From an uncultured Pelagibacteraceae bacterium (GTDB taxonomy: Bacteria > Pseudomonadota > Alphaproteobacteria > Pelagibacterales > Pelagibacteraceae), in the NCBI GenBank assembly GCA_902549785.1, contig CACCWT010000020.1, forward strand, positions 1 to 13,424: DNA of 13,424 bases. Reading direction: 5' to 3'. The notes below the pieces were generated by a model that had not been told where the DNA came from, searched no databases, and was given only the letters and a program-made list of their open reading frames with translations. The position numbers were made by a program, and so were the translations under genes. Positions 1-7,269 of the stretch are shown one piece after another; the stretch's first letter is position 1, and every line of letters begins with the position of its first letter.

Positions 1-331
1 CTAATCCCATGCCGTAATGTTGATATGCTAATGTCGAGTCTATAAACCTATCAATCAATATAACTTTTTTTTTATAATTCTCTTTTAAAATTTTATCAAA
101 ATTTTCTGATCTAGATGCCATAAGCAAAAATAAGTCCGTTTTGTTATTTAATTTTGATTTTTTATTCAACATTAATTGTCTTAATTTTTCAGAAAGATTA
201 GTGCCACCAGGTTCTCTAAAACTAATGTATTTAATTTTTTTTTTTTTTAAATATTTAATAGCTTTTTTTAGACTGGTGGATTTTCCAGAAGTCTCTATGC
301 CTTCGAAGACTATTATAGGGTTTTTAGACAT
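1..331 (-). CDS. tmk: Thymidylate kinase, 5' part (runs off left edge)
   Basis: Thymidylate kinase phosphorylates dTMP to dTDP with ATP in the cytoplasm, an essential step of dTTP synthesis. About 110 of the usual 200-210 residues are visible. I translated the strand by hand from an ATG at 331-329. The N-terminus reads FEGIETSGKST, a P-loop with Lys and Ser/Thr at residues 17-19, followed by FREPGGT and later DRF.DST.AYQ.YG.G, the family's dTMP-binding and DRY/H-like region. The start overlaps the stop of the upstream carboxypeptidase gene by 8 bp (ATGTCTAA), so the two are probably translationally coupled at the end of a five-gene operon. A run of 14 A residues in the coding strand encodes a Lys4 stretch. 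The frame is intact on both sides of it. The C-terminal half, including the lid, lies outside the window. Confidence 0.93.
   Translation of the reverse strand, partial: MSKNPIIVFEGIETSGKSTSLKKAIKYLKKKKIKYISFREPGGTNLSEKLRQLMLNKKSKLNNKTDLFLLMASRSENFDKILKENYKKKVILIDRFIDSTLAYQHYGMGL
235..248 (-). repeat. A14 homopolymer inside tmk
   Basis: Fourteen consecutive T on the plus strand, which is A14 in the tmk coding strand, fall in a lysine-rich stretch between the P-loop and the REPGGT motif. Both flanking motifs are in the same frame, so the gene reads as intact at exactly this length. Confidence 0.9.
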
Positions 332-1478
332 CACCCCAGATCAGAAAATTTATTGAGGAAATAAATCTAGAAAATATATTTTGTCTTTTTACATTTTCAA
401 AAGCTAATAAATCATATTCTCCTATTTGTTTATCTTTAAAGGTAATTTTAACTTTACCAATTATGTCATTTTTTAATATTGGAGCTTTTAACGGTCCTTG
501 ATAATCAATTGAAACTTTTAGGTATTTCTTTTTTGCTTTTGGAATTGTTTTATAAACGTCTTCACTTATATAAGATTTAACAGTTTTTTGAGTTCCTTGC
601 CAAACTTGTAACTCATCAAATATTTCATCTTTCTTAGCAATTTTAATTGTGTCAAAGTTAGTTAATCCATATGTTAGCAGTTTAAGCGACTCTTTTGATC
701 TTGAACTTTTTGAGACAAAACCACTTCCAACTGCAATTATTCTTCTTTCATTTCTTTTTATAGTTGAAGCAAGTGAATATTTTTCATAGGCAAGATACCC
801 TGTCTTTATTCCGTCAACTCCAATATTTTTATAAAGAAGAGGATTACGATTACCTTGTTTAATAGGATCTCCGCCAGTTCTATTCCATGTAAATTCAGTT
901 TCTTTGTAATATTCATAATATTTAGGATAATTTTTAATCAAATAATTTGACATGATTAATATATCTCTAACAGTTGATAAATTGTTTGGAGAATTTATTC
1001 CAGAAGAATTAGAAAAGTTAGTATTTTCCATACCAATTTCTCTTGCTTTTTCAGTCATCATAATTGCAAACTCTTCTTCTGTTCCAGCAATACCTTCAGC
1101 AAGTGCAATACAAGCATCATTGCCTGACGAAACAATGATACCTCTTAATAAATTTTCAACGCTTATTTCATCTCCAACCATTATAAACATTGAAGAATAT
1201 CCCGCTTGAGACAATCTCCATGCATTTTCGGAGACAAAAAATTTATCATCCAACGACAATTCACCACTTTTAAGCAAATCAAAAGCTATAATTGAAGTCA
1301 TAATTTTTGTCATTGAAGCTGGAAATATTTGTCTATCGGCATCTTTTTCAAACAATATCTTGCCTGACAGGTAATCTTGAACAATAGCAGTCCTTGCATT
1401 TACATCAAAGTTAGCAAAAACAGGCTTTATCAAGAATGCAAAAATAATTAAAATTAAAGATAAATTTTTAATTCTCAT
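324..1478 (-). CDS. D-alanyl-D-alanine carboxypeptidase (PBP5/DacA family, peptidase S11)
   Basis: A penicillin-binding protein that removes the terminal D-Ala from peptidoglycan pentapeptides in the periplasm, limiting cross-linking. The 384-residue length is normal. Residues 1-22 form a signal peptide ending VFA. The three active-site motifs of the family are present and well spaced: SMTK at 55-58 (nucleophile Ser55, Lys58), SGN at 118-120 and KTG at 225-227. After the transpeptidase fold, residues of roughly 265-355 look like the beta-rich PBP5 C-terminal domain. The last 25 or so residues (FSRFISSINFLIW) could be an amphipathic membrane anchor. The start ATG overlaps the upstream SPOR gene's TGA by 4 bp (ATGA), and the stop overlaps tmk by 8 bp. 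Paralogue-level naming (dacA, dacC or dacF) cannot be settled from the sequence, so no symbol is given. Confidence 0.96.
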   Translation of the reverse strand: MRIKNLSLILIIFAFLIKPVFANFDVNARTAIVQDYLSGKILFEKDADRQIFPASMTKIMTSIIAFDLLKSGELSLDDKFFVSENAWRLSQAGYSSMFIMVGDEISVENLLRGIIVSSGNDACIALAEGIAGTEEEFAIMMTEKAREIGMENTNFSNSSGINSPNNLSTVRDILIMSNYLIKNYPKYYEYYKETEFTWNRTGGDPIKQGNRNPLLYKNIGVDGIKTGYLAYEKYSLASTIKRNERRIIAVGSGFVSKSSRSKESLKLLTYGLTNFDTIKIAKKDEIFDELQVWQGTQKTVKSYISEDVYKTIPKAKKKYLKVSIDYQGPLKAPILKNDIIGKVKITFKDKQIGEYDLLAFENVKRQNIFSRFISSINFLIWGDV

Positions 1479-2299
1479 AATTTAATTATTTCAATACTAT
1501 CAAAACCGAGATTTTCGACATTATGAAATCCTTTCTTTAATTTCTCAAAATCTTTATAAGGTCCTTTATAAACTCTAAAATTATTTTTTGACAATTTTTT
1601 GATTAAAATATTTTCAATTTTATACTCATCAAATAACCTATTTTTTAACATAATTGCGGAGTCTTCAAAATAAAAATCAGCAAATTTAATAATGTAATTA
1701 AAATTTGTTACAAAATTTTCAGTCTTAGATTCTTTTTTTTTAGTTTCAAGACTTATACTCTGAACCATTATATCCTCAACGGGGGCTTTATTAGCGACTT
1801 CTTTTTCTTCATCAAATGTTTTTACGTCATTTGCAACATATAATTTTTTAGAATTGATAGTTTCAATGTATACATAAGGTTCACTTGGATTTATTGATAA
1901 TTCACTTACAATTCTATTTGTAATTACTGAATTGTAATAGATAGGTAAAACGGTTTTGTTTTTGACAACAGTTAATAAGGATTTTCCATTAATTATATTT
2001 GTTATTCTAACTGGCGTTCCATTAGGTAGATTAGGACTTAATATATTAATAGATGCATTATCTAATTTATATTCTAATGAATTATTTGTATCATCACTGT
2101 ATATTAAAGCAAAACCTTTGTTAGAATAAACAATATTAACTAATTCTTTTTTTTCAATTTTTTGTATTTCTTTAATTTCATTTTTTTTAACTATGGATTT
2201 TGTCTCTTCGGGTTTGTTCTTAATATTAATATTTGAAGAATGATGTTCACAAGCAAATAGAGATAAAAATATAAGATATAAAATATATTTAAATTGCAT
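1475..2299 (-). CDS. SPOR-domain lipoprotein with degenerate RlpA-like barrel
   Basis: A 274-residue protein. Residues 1-17 look like a lipoprotein signal (lipobox-like LFAC, Cys17). A lysine/glutamate-rich linker follows to about 52. A region at about 60-150 resembles the RlpA double-psi beta-barrel (NLPNGTPVRITN at 90-101, then NGKSLL). An SPOR-type domain fills about 200-274 (NYIIKFADF..., FRVYKGPYKDFEKL) and would bind septal, denuded peptidoglycan. RlpA proteins are septal-ring lytic transglycosylases, but here the usual catalytic His before LP.GT and the Asp of the NDRGP segment are absent (Ser88, then VVKNKTVLP). A structural or adaptor role is therefore more likely than catalysis. It overlaps mltB by 11 bp upstream and the carboxypeptidase gene by 4 bp downstream, and this setting supports a cell-wall role. 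SPOR assignment is by pattern; the barrel call is less certain. Confidence 0.78.
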   Translation of the reverse strand: MQFKYILYLIFLSLFACEHHSSNINIKNKPEETKSIVKKNEIKEIQKIEKKELVNIVYSNKGFALIYSDDTNNSLEYKLDNASINILSPNLPNGTPVRITNIINGKSLLTVVKNKTVLPIYYNSVITNRIVSELSINPSEPYVYIETINSKKLYVANDVKTFDEEKEVANKAPVEDIMVQSISLETKKKESKTENFVTNFNYIIKFADFYFEDSAIMLKNRLFDEYKIENILIKKLSKNNFRVYKGPYKDFEKLKKGFHNVENLGFDSIEIIKL

Positions 2300-3287
2300 T
2301 TTTAAACTTACTTTTCAATGTACAAACAGCTAAAGCAAATCTTAAAGATCTATTCCATTTTAAAATTAATTCGTAATTATCAAAAACTACATATGCTGGA
2401 GTTAGTTTTTTTGCATCTGGAATAATATCATAATCAGGTGTTACAAGAGCTGCTTCTAAACCATCAAGATGATTTAGAATTTCACTATTCTTAATATATT
2501 TTTTTAAATAAGATATTTTATTTTTATGTTTAATTTGTTTTGCTGATGTATTTAAATATTTATGGGGTGTTTCATTAATAAGTTCAACTTTATAAAAACA
2601 TGGAGTATTATTATCCCATCCTATTTTATTTAAATAATTTGCTGCAGATGCAAATGAGTCCTCTATGCTCTTTAAATTAATGGTTTCATCTCTATTATAA
2701 TCAATTGCATAATTTTTAATAGTAGATGGCATAAATTGGAAATTACCAAATGCTCCTGCCCATGATCCTAAATAATTATTTGGATTTATAATTCCATTAT
2801 CGAATAAGATTAGAAGAGTTATGAGTTCAGATGTAAAAAATTCGCTTCTTCTTTTATCATAACTTAGTGTTGCCAAGGATGAAACTATATCCATTTTCCC
2901 TAGATAATTGCCAAAATTAGTTTCAATTCCCATTAGAGACAAAAGTAAGTCTCTATCTACAGAAAATTCATTAGTAATTTTATCAATTACTTTTTTGTTT
3001 ATGTTATAGATTTTTATTCCAGAATTAATTTTTTTTATATTTGCTCTTTTAGAAACATATGTTTTAGTATCCTCATAAAATTCTGGTTGGTATCTATCAT
3101 ATTTAATAACATTTTTTAAAAAAGAAGATTTACCAACAGTATTTTCAATTGTATTCAAACTTATGCCTCTTTCTAGAGCAATTAATTTAAACTTCTCTTT
3201 CCATTGCTCAAATTCAAGGTCATTTGCGTGAGCATTAAAATTTATGATAACAAAAAGAAAAAAAACATAGGTTTTAATTTTTTTCAT
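2289..3287 (-). CDS. mltB: Lytic murein transglycosylase, MltB family (GH103)
   Basis: Cleaves the MurNAc-GlcNAc bond of peptidoglycan non-hydrolytically, leaving 1,6-anhydroMurNAc ends, in the periplasm. The protein has 332 residues. A signal peptide spans 1-21 (ends NAHA), with no lipobox, so it is probably soluble, like the alphaproteobacterial forms, rather than a lipoprotein like E. coli MltB. The catalytic glutamate is Glu122 in LMGIETNFG, and the family signature GNFQFMPST lies at 181-189, following AGAF. A further conserved segment, SFASAANYLNKIGW, lies at about 216-229. The family's typical C-terminal segment (NYELILKWNRS) is present. It overlaps rarD by 14 bp and the SPOR gene by 11 bp, and so belongs to the same cell-wall operon. 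The family assignment is firm. Whether it deserves the exact name mltB or a generic GH103 label is a matter of convention. Confidence 0.93.
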   Translation of the reverse strand: MKKIKTYVFFLFVIINFNAHANDLEFEQWKEKFKLIALERGISLNTIENTVGKSSFLKNVIKYDRYQPEFYEDTKTYVSKRANIKKINSGIKIYNINKKVIDKITNEFSVDRDLLLSLMGIETNFGNYLGKMDIVSSLATLSYDKRRSEFFTSELITLLILFDNGIINPNNYLGSWAGAFGNFQFMPSTIKNYAIDYNRDETINLKSIEDSFASAANYLNKIGWDNNTPCFYKVELINETPHKYLNTSAKQIKHKNKISYLKKYIKNSEILNHLDGLEAALVTPDYDIIPDAKKLTPAYVVFDNYELILKWNRSLRFALAVCTLKSKFKNAI

Positions 3288-4155
3288 AAATATCTTTCAA
3301 ATATATAAATACAGCAATCCATATTAAAATAAAACTAACTAACTGATTTATATTAAATTGCTCATTATAAATGAAAAAACCAAGTAAAAATTGCAAAGTA
3401 GGAGTAATATAAAAAATCATTCCTGCTGGTCCAAGTCCTGCTAATTCAACTCCCCTCACATATAAGAAAAGGGGAATCACAGTCATTGGTCCTGCTAACA
3501 TTAATAATGGCATTAAATACGGATTTGATAAACTGAAATCGTTATAATTATTTATACTTATAAAATAAAATGCAACTAATGCAAAAGGAAGTATATACAA
3601 ACTTTCAATGAGAAGACCTATATCGGTCTCAACATTAATTTTTTTTCTCAACAGATTGTAAAAACTCCAACTCAAAGCTACGATTAATCCTACCCATGGA
3701 ATCGAACTAAAATCCAATAATAGTAAATAGCTAACTGAGATAACTACTAAAAAAATTGAAATTTTGCCTTTTTTTGTAATTGGTTCTTTAAAAAAAAAAT
3801 AACCCAAGAAAACGCTTATAATTGGCATTATAAAATAGCCAAAACTAGCATCAATTATTTTATCTACACTAACTGCATAAATCCAAACTCCCCAATTTAT
3901 AAATATTAAGAAGCCAGAAATAAAGAGTATAAGTAATTTTTTTTTATCTTTAAGGATATTTTTGAAAATACTCCATTTAGAAAACATGAAAGTTGTTATA
4001 ATTAATAAAAAAGCTGTCCAGACACTTCTATGAATTAATACTTCTAAATGACCTGCAAAAGAAATATATTTAAAGTATATAACTCCAAAAAAACCCCACC
4101 AAAATGAACCAAAGGATGTTAACAAAACTCCTTTATTAAATTTTTTTTTGTTCAT
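3274..4155 (-). CDS. rarD: EamA-family permease RarD
   Basis: A 293-residue inner-membrane protein of the drug/metabolite transporter superfamily. Hydrophobic stretches fit about ten transmembrane helices in two EamA repeats. RarD-like segments are visible: WGFFGVIYFKY at 20-30, HRSVW at 42-46, GYFIMPIISVFLGYFFFKE at about 106-124, and YITPTLQFLLGFFIYNE at about 249-265. The substrate of RarD is not established; the name comes from a chloramphenicol-sensitivity phenotype in other bacteria. The ATG at 4155 is chosen because it gives the usual short MNKKKFNKG cytoplasmic lead before helix 1. No clear Shine-Dalgarno precedes it, which also holds for most genes here. It appears to be the first gene of the minus-strand operon ending in tmk and overlaps mltB by 14 bp. 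A transport role in wall metabolism is possible from context but unproven. Confidence 0.92.
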   Translation of the reverse strand: MNKKKFNKGVLLTSFGSFWWGFFGVIYFKYISFAGHLEVLIHRSVWTAFLLIITTFMFSKWSIFKNILKDKKKLLILFISGFLIFINWGVWIYAVSVDKIIDASFGYFIMPIISVFLGYFFFKEPITKKGKISIFLVVISVSYLLLLDFSSIPWVGLIVALSWSFYNLLRKKINVETDIGLLIESLYILPFALVAFYFISINNYNDFSLSNPYLMPLLMLAGPMTVIPLFLYVRGVELAGLGPAGMIFYITPTLQFLLGFFIYNEQFNINQLVSFILIWIAVFIYLKDIYEKN

Positions 4156-4174
4156 TTTTTATTATTTGAATAGT

Positions 4175-4190
4175 TTAAGTAACTACTTAA
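4175..4190. promoter_or_regulatory. Perfect inverted repeat upstream of rarD
   Basis: TTAAGTA-AC-TACTTAA has 7-bp perfect arms with a 2-bp spacer, 20-35 bp upstream of the rarD start codon. A possible minus-strand -10 (TAAAAT, 4199-4194) lies just outside it, which would put the repeat over the start of transcription, an operator-like position. Function is inferred from position only, and AT-rich DNA produces such palindromes by chance fairly often. Confidence 0.3.
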
Positions 4191-4239
4191 GTCATTTTAT
4201 TCTTGAAATATATATTAATAATAATTAAACCTTCCTCAC

Positions 4240-4329
4240 GGAGAGATGGCTGAGCGGTTGAAAGCATCGGTCTTGAAAACCGACAAAGGGGCAACTCTTT
4301 CCTGGGTTCGAATCCCAGTCTCTCCGCCA
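4240..4329 (+). tRNA. tRNA-Ser (anticodon UGA)
   Basis: A 90-nt class II tRNA with a long variable arm. The acceptor stem pairs GGAGAGA (4240-4246) with TCTCTCC; the discriminator is G, and CCA is encoded (4327-4329). The anticodon stem TCGGT/ACCGA encloses the loop CTTGAAA, giving anticodon TGA at 4274-4276, which reads UCA and other UCN serine codons. The T arm is CTGGG-TTCGAAT-CCCAG. The 3' end lies 1 nt from the stop codon of the convergent sdhE gene, so no dedicated terminator fits between them. Confidence 0.98.
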
Positions 4330-4330
4330 T

Positions 4331-4576
4331 TCATTTAAAATCAATTAATAATCTTGATAATTTATTATTCTCAAAACTCATTTCATTTTTTGAAATTTTA
4401 GAAATATCTTCGTCATTCATGTTAACCAATTTGTTTAAATCTTTTAAATCATCTATTGATAATGAATCAATAATGGATTTAACAAAACTACTGACAAATA
4501 TGTCCATTTCTTTTGTGCCTCGATATTGAGATCTATAAATAATTTTATTAATTAAATTTTGTTTATTTGAATTCAT
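4331..4576 (-). CDS. sdhE: FAD assembly factor SdhE (YgfY/DUF339 family)
   Basis: A small cytoplasmic protein of 81 residues, the normal size for SdhE, which promotes covalent FAD attachment to SdhA of succinate dehydrogenase. The diagnostic RGxxE motif is present as YRGTKEMD (Arg19, Gly20, Glu23), within the expected helical context (NKIIYRSQYRG before it, DIFVSSFV after). The later part (LNKLVNMNDEDISK) corresponds to the LL...D.DL segment but lacks the Trp often found there. It is divergently arranged with recG across 26 bp, an sdhE-recG pairing I recall from alphaproteobacteria. The gene ends 1 nt from tRNA-Ser. On the minus strand a TATAAG lies 2 bp before the ATG, too close for an ordinary leader. 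Confidence 0.88.
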   Translation of the reverse strand: MNSNKQNLINKIIYRSQYRGTKEMDIFVSSFVKSIIDSLSIDDLKDLNKLVNMNDEDISKISKNEMSFENNKLSRLLIDFK

Positions 4577-4602
4577 TACTTATACCAATATATATATATT
4601 TA

Positions 4603-6645
4603 ATGAGTAATTTTGAATATTTATTGTCACCTATAGATAATATTAAAGGTGTGGGCAAAAAAACATTAAATTCATTTAACAAGAAAAAAATATTCACAAT
4701 TTTTGATCTTCTGTGGCATTTGCCTATATCAAAAATAGAAACTGCCGAAGATACAGAGATTAAAGACCTACAAGTGGGAAGAAATTATAATATTAAAGTT
4801 ACACCAATTAAATATAATTTTCCAAGAATTAGAAATTTACCTAATAAAGTAATATGTGAAAAAAATGGTGTAAAATTGGATTGTATTTTTTTTAATAGTT
4901 ATGAGGGATATATCAAAAAATTATTACCCTTAAATGAAGAAGTAATTATACATGGAAAGGCAAATAACTTTAGAAATAAATTTCAATTTGTTAATCCAAC
5001 AACAAAAAATTTAAGTAATTTAAATATTATAAATGATGAAAGTAAATATAGTCTTTCTGATGGTTTAACATTAAATAAGTATAATCAAGTAATAAATAAT
5101 GTTTTTCAAAACTTGCCTGAATTAGAGGAGTGGTTGCCACAAACAATATCGAGTTTATTTAATCATGTAACGTGGAAGGAATGTGTTATTAAAATTCATA
5201 AAGAAGAAATAACAAAAGTTCGAAGTACAAAATATTTTAAAAGACTAGTTTTTGATGAAATTTTTGCAAATTTTTTACTCTCTTCAAATATAAGAAGGAA
5301 AATTAAAAAAATAAAAAAAAAAAATAAAATTATTAATTATCAGTATCAAAGTAAAATAATTGATAGTTTAAAATTTAAACTTACAATTGATCAAATATCT
5401 TCACTAAAAAGCATAAATAAAGATATGGGGTCAAAACAAAAAATGTTTAGATTGTTACAAGGAGATGTTGGATCAGGAAAAACAATAGTCTCAGTAATTG
5501 CTGCATTAAATGTTGCAAAAGCAGGTTATCAAGTTGCAATAATGGCCCCAACCGAAATATTAGCTATTCAGCATTATAAATTTATATTAGAAAATTTTAA
5601 TAAATATTGTAATCCTGAAATATTAACCGGGAAAACAGAATATAAAAAAAGAAAAAAAATTTTAAACGATCTCTTAAATAATAAAATTGATATTTTGATA
5701 GGCACCCATTCTCTTTTTCAAGAAAAAATTACTTACTTTAATTTGGGTTTAATAATAATTGATGAGCAACATAAATTTGGGGTGAATCAAAGAAAAAAAC
5801 TATCAGATAAAGGCGGCAAAGATTGTGATGTACTTGTGATGTCAGCAACCCCTATTCCAAGAACAATGATGATGACAATTTATGGAGATATGGACATTTC
5901 TTTAATTAAATCAAAGCCCGAAAATAGATTACCAATAAAAACATATAGTAAAAATGAGACAAAAATTAATGAAGTTATTAATTTTATTAAACGTGAAATT
6001 GCAAAAAAAAATCAAGTTTTTTGGGTTTGTCCTCTTATAAAAGAGTCAAAAAAAATGGATCATCAATCAGCTACAGAAAAATATAAATATTTAAGTAAAA
6101 TTTTTAAAGATAAAGTTGATATTGTTCATGGATCAATGATCAAGGAAGAAAAAGATAAAGTTTTAAATAAGTTTAATGATAGAAAGATAGATATATTAGT
6201 TTCAACGACTGTAATAGAAGTTGGAATTGATTTTCCAAATGCAAACGTAATAGTGATTGAAAATTCAAATAAATATGGATTATCTCAGCTTCATCAATTG
6301 AGAGGACGCGTTGGTAGAGGTAATAAAGAGTCATCGTGTATACTCATGTTTAAAACAGGGCTAAGTGAGAACGCCCGTAAGAGAATAACTATTCTCAAAA
6401 ATACTAATGATGGTTTTAAAATTGCTGAGGAAGATTTAAAAATAAGAGGATATGGTGATATTTTAGGATTTAAACAAAGTGGCTTAAAAAAATTTAACCT
6501 TGCAGACCCTGTTCAACATGAAGATCTTTTTAACATTGCGGAAAAAGAGGTGAAAAAAATTGAAAAAAACAACTTTGAGACTAACAGTTTTAACAAGCTT
6601 ATAAAGCTTTATGATAAAGTTGCTGTAATTAATGAGACTATTTAG
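4603..6645 (+). CDS. recG: ATP-dependent DNA helicase RecG
   Basis: RecG remodels stalled replication forks and branched recombination intermediates. This protein has 680 residues, a typical length. The N-terminal wedge/OB region spans about 1-230, starting with the helix-hairpin-helix-like IDNIKGVGKKT at 11-21. Helicase domain 1 has Walker A GDVGSGKT at 287-294, motif II DEQH at 387-390 and SATP at 414-417. Helicase domain 2 carries TTVIEVGID and motif VI QLRGRVGRG at 565-573. The RecG-specific C-terminal segment GYGDILGFKQSG lies at about 617-628. I chose the ATG at 4603 because family proteins begin a few residues before this conserved segment. The frame is open back to a TTG at 4567, but that start would overlap sdhE and add a non-family peptide. 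The 3' end overlaps the convergent DUF502 gene by 8 bp. A 12-A tract lies in the Lys-rich linker at about 231-242. Confidence 0.97.
   Translation: MSNFEYLLSPIDNIKGVGKKTLNSFNKKKIFTIFDLLWHLPISKIETAEDTEIKDLQVGRNYNIKVTPIKYNFPRIRNLPNKVICEKNGVKLDCIFFNSYEGYIKKLLPLNEEVIIHGKANNFRNKFQFVNPTTKNLSNLNIINDESKYSLSDGLTLNKYNQVINNVFQNLPELEEWLPQTISSLFNHVTWKECVIKIHKEEITKVRSTKYFKRLVFDEIFANFLLSSNIRRKIKKIKKKNKIINYQYQSKIIDSLKFKLTIDQISSLKSINKDMGSKQKMFRLLQGDVGSGKTIVSVIAALNVAKAGYQVAIMAPTEILAIQHYKFILENFNKYCNPEILTGKTEYKKRKKILNDLLNNKIDILIGTHSLFQEKITYFNLGLIIIDEQHKFGVNQRKKLSDKGGKDCDVLVMSATPIPRTMMMTIYGDMDISLIKSKPENRLPIKTYSKNETKINEVINFIKREIAKKNQVFWVCPLIKESKKMDHQSATEKYKYLSKIFKDKVDIVHGSMIKEEKDKVLNKFNDRKIDILVSTTVIEVGIDFPNANVIVIENSNKYGLSQLHQLRGRVGRGNKESSCILMFKTGLSENARKRITILKNTNDGFKIAEEDLKIRGYGDILGFKQSGLKKFNLADPVQHEDLFNIAEKEVKKIEKNNFETNSFNKLIKLYDKVAVINETI
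5313..5324 (+). repeat. A12 homopolymer inside recG
   Basis: Twelve A residues follow a seven-A run after a single T, encoding a Lys/Ile-rich linker before the helicase core. The frame is intact across it, as shown by Walker A downstream and wedge-domain segments upstream. Confidence 0.9.
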
Positions 6646-7261
6646 ATTTAGTATCCGAGGTACCAGCTGAAACTATAAATTTTGAAGCTTCCTCAAATGT
6701 CATATCAAGATATACAACCTCACTTTTAGGAAACATTAGCAAGAAACCACTAGTCGGATTTGGTGTAGTAGGAACAAATACATTCACTAATTCTGTATTA
6801 GTTTTTTTTGAAATTTCACCCTTATTCTCTTTTGTTGCAAAACCAACTGCCCATGAGCCCTTTCTTGGGTACTGAATTAGAACTACACTTTTTTTTGATC
6901 CTTTTTTTGGTGCAAATGTCTCTGTCATTTGTCCAATAGCAGAATATATGGTCCTTAAAATTGGAATTTTTTTTAATAAATCATTAAATAACTGTAAAAA
7001 TTTTTTTCCAATAAATGAAAGTGATAGTCCACCTACAAGAGTAATAAAGATTACCGAAAGTAATATTTCTAAACCCGGTATCGCAAATGGTAGGTAGCTA
7101 TTTGGATTTATTCCTTGTGGAATTAATTTCGATGAAATTGATATAAAAAAAGTTGTAAGATATAATGTTATACCAATAGGGACTAAAACAACAATTCCTG
7201 TTATAAAGTAGTTTCTTAGTCTTGCTATAAATGAAATTCTTTTTCTTCTAATTTTTGACAT
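6638..7261 (-). CDS. DUF502 family inner-membrane protein
   Basis: A 207-residue membrane protein of a conserved family with no agreed function. Two hydrophobic helices are visible at about 18-40 and 62-84. The family pattern is clear: an Arg-rich start (RLRNYFITG), then IPILRTIYSAIGQ at about 99-111, and the signature VPTTPNPTSGFLLMFP at about 163-178, followed by MTFEEASKFIVSAG near the end. The soluble part after the second helix is probably cytoplasmic, but topology is a guess. The gene converges with recG (8-bp overlap at the stops) and is divergent from the M48 protease gene across 46 bp. The short gap with a palindrome could mean shared control with the protease. Family membership is secure; the role is unknown. 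Confidence 0.88.
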   Translation of the reverse strand: MSKIRRKRISFIARLRNYFITGIVVLVPIGITLYLTTFFISISSKLIPQGINPNSYLPFAIPGLEILLSVIFITLVGGLSLSFIGKKFLQLFNDLLKKIPILRTIYSAIGQMTETFAPKKGSKKSVVLIQYPRKGSWAVGFATKENKGEISKKTNTELVNVFVPTTPNPTSGFLLMFPKSEVVYLDMTFEEASKFIVSAGTSDTKSK

Positions 7262-7269
7262 AACTTTAA

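Noticed and set aside
141..356. Open frame on the plus strand, 71 codons
   Set aside because: It lies antisense to tmk, whose P-loop and REPGGT motifs are clear. The product is a low-complexity Phe/Leu peptide with no family features.
952..1209. Open frame on the plus strand, 85 codons
   Set aside because: Antisense to the carboxypeptidase gene over its SGN motif region; it is a by-product of that gene's codon pattern.
4203..4231. TTGAAA plus AT-rich DNA as a tRNA-Ser promoter
   Set aside because: No good -10 lies at 16-18 bp from TTGAAA; the best TAATTA is only 13 bp away. A promoter must be near, but I cannot place it.
4567..4602. Upstream TTG start for recG adding 12 residues
   Set aside because: It would overlap the sdhE start codon region and adds a hydrophobic peptide not seen in RecG; the ATG at 4603 gives the normal N-terminus.
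4577..4602. Alternating TATATA run as a replication origin element or microsatellite
   Set aside because: Too short, with no DnaA-box-like repeats around it; it is better explained as AT-rich promoter DNA between divergent genes.
6594..6611. AAGCTT-ATA-AAGCTT repeat at the end of recG as a terminator hairpin
   Set aside because: AAGCTT is self-complementary, the stem is short, there is no T run after it, and it is inside the coding sequence.
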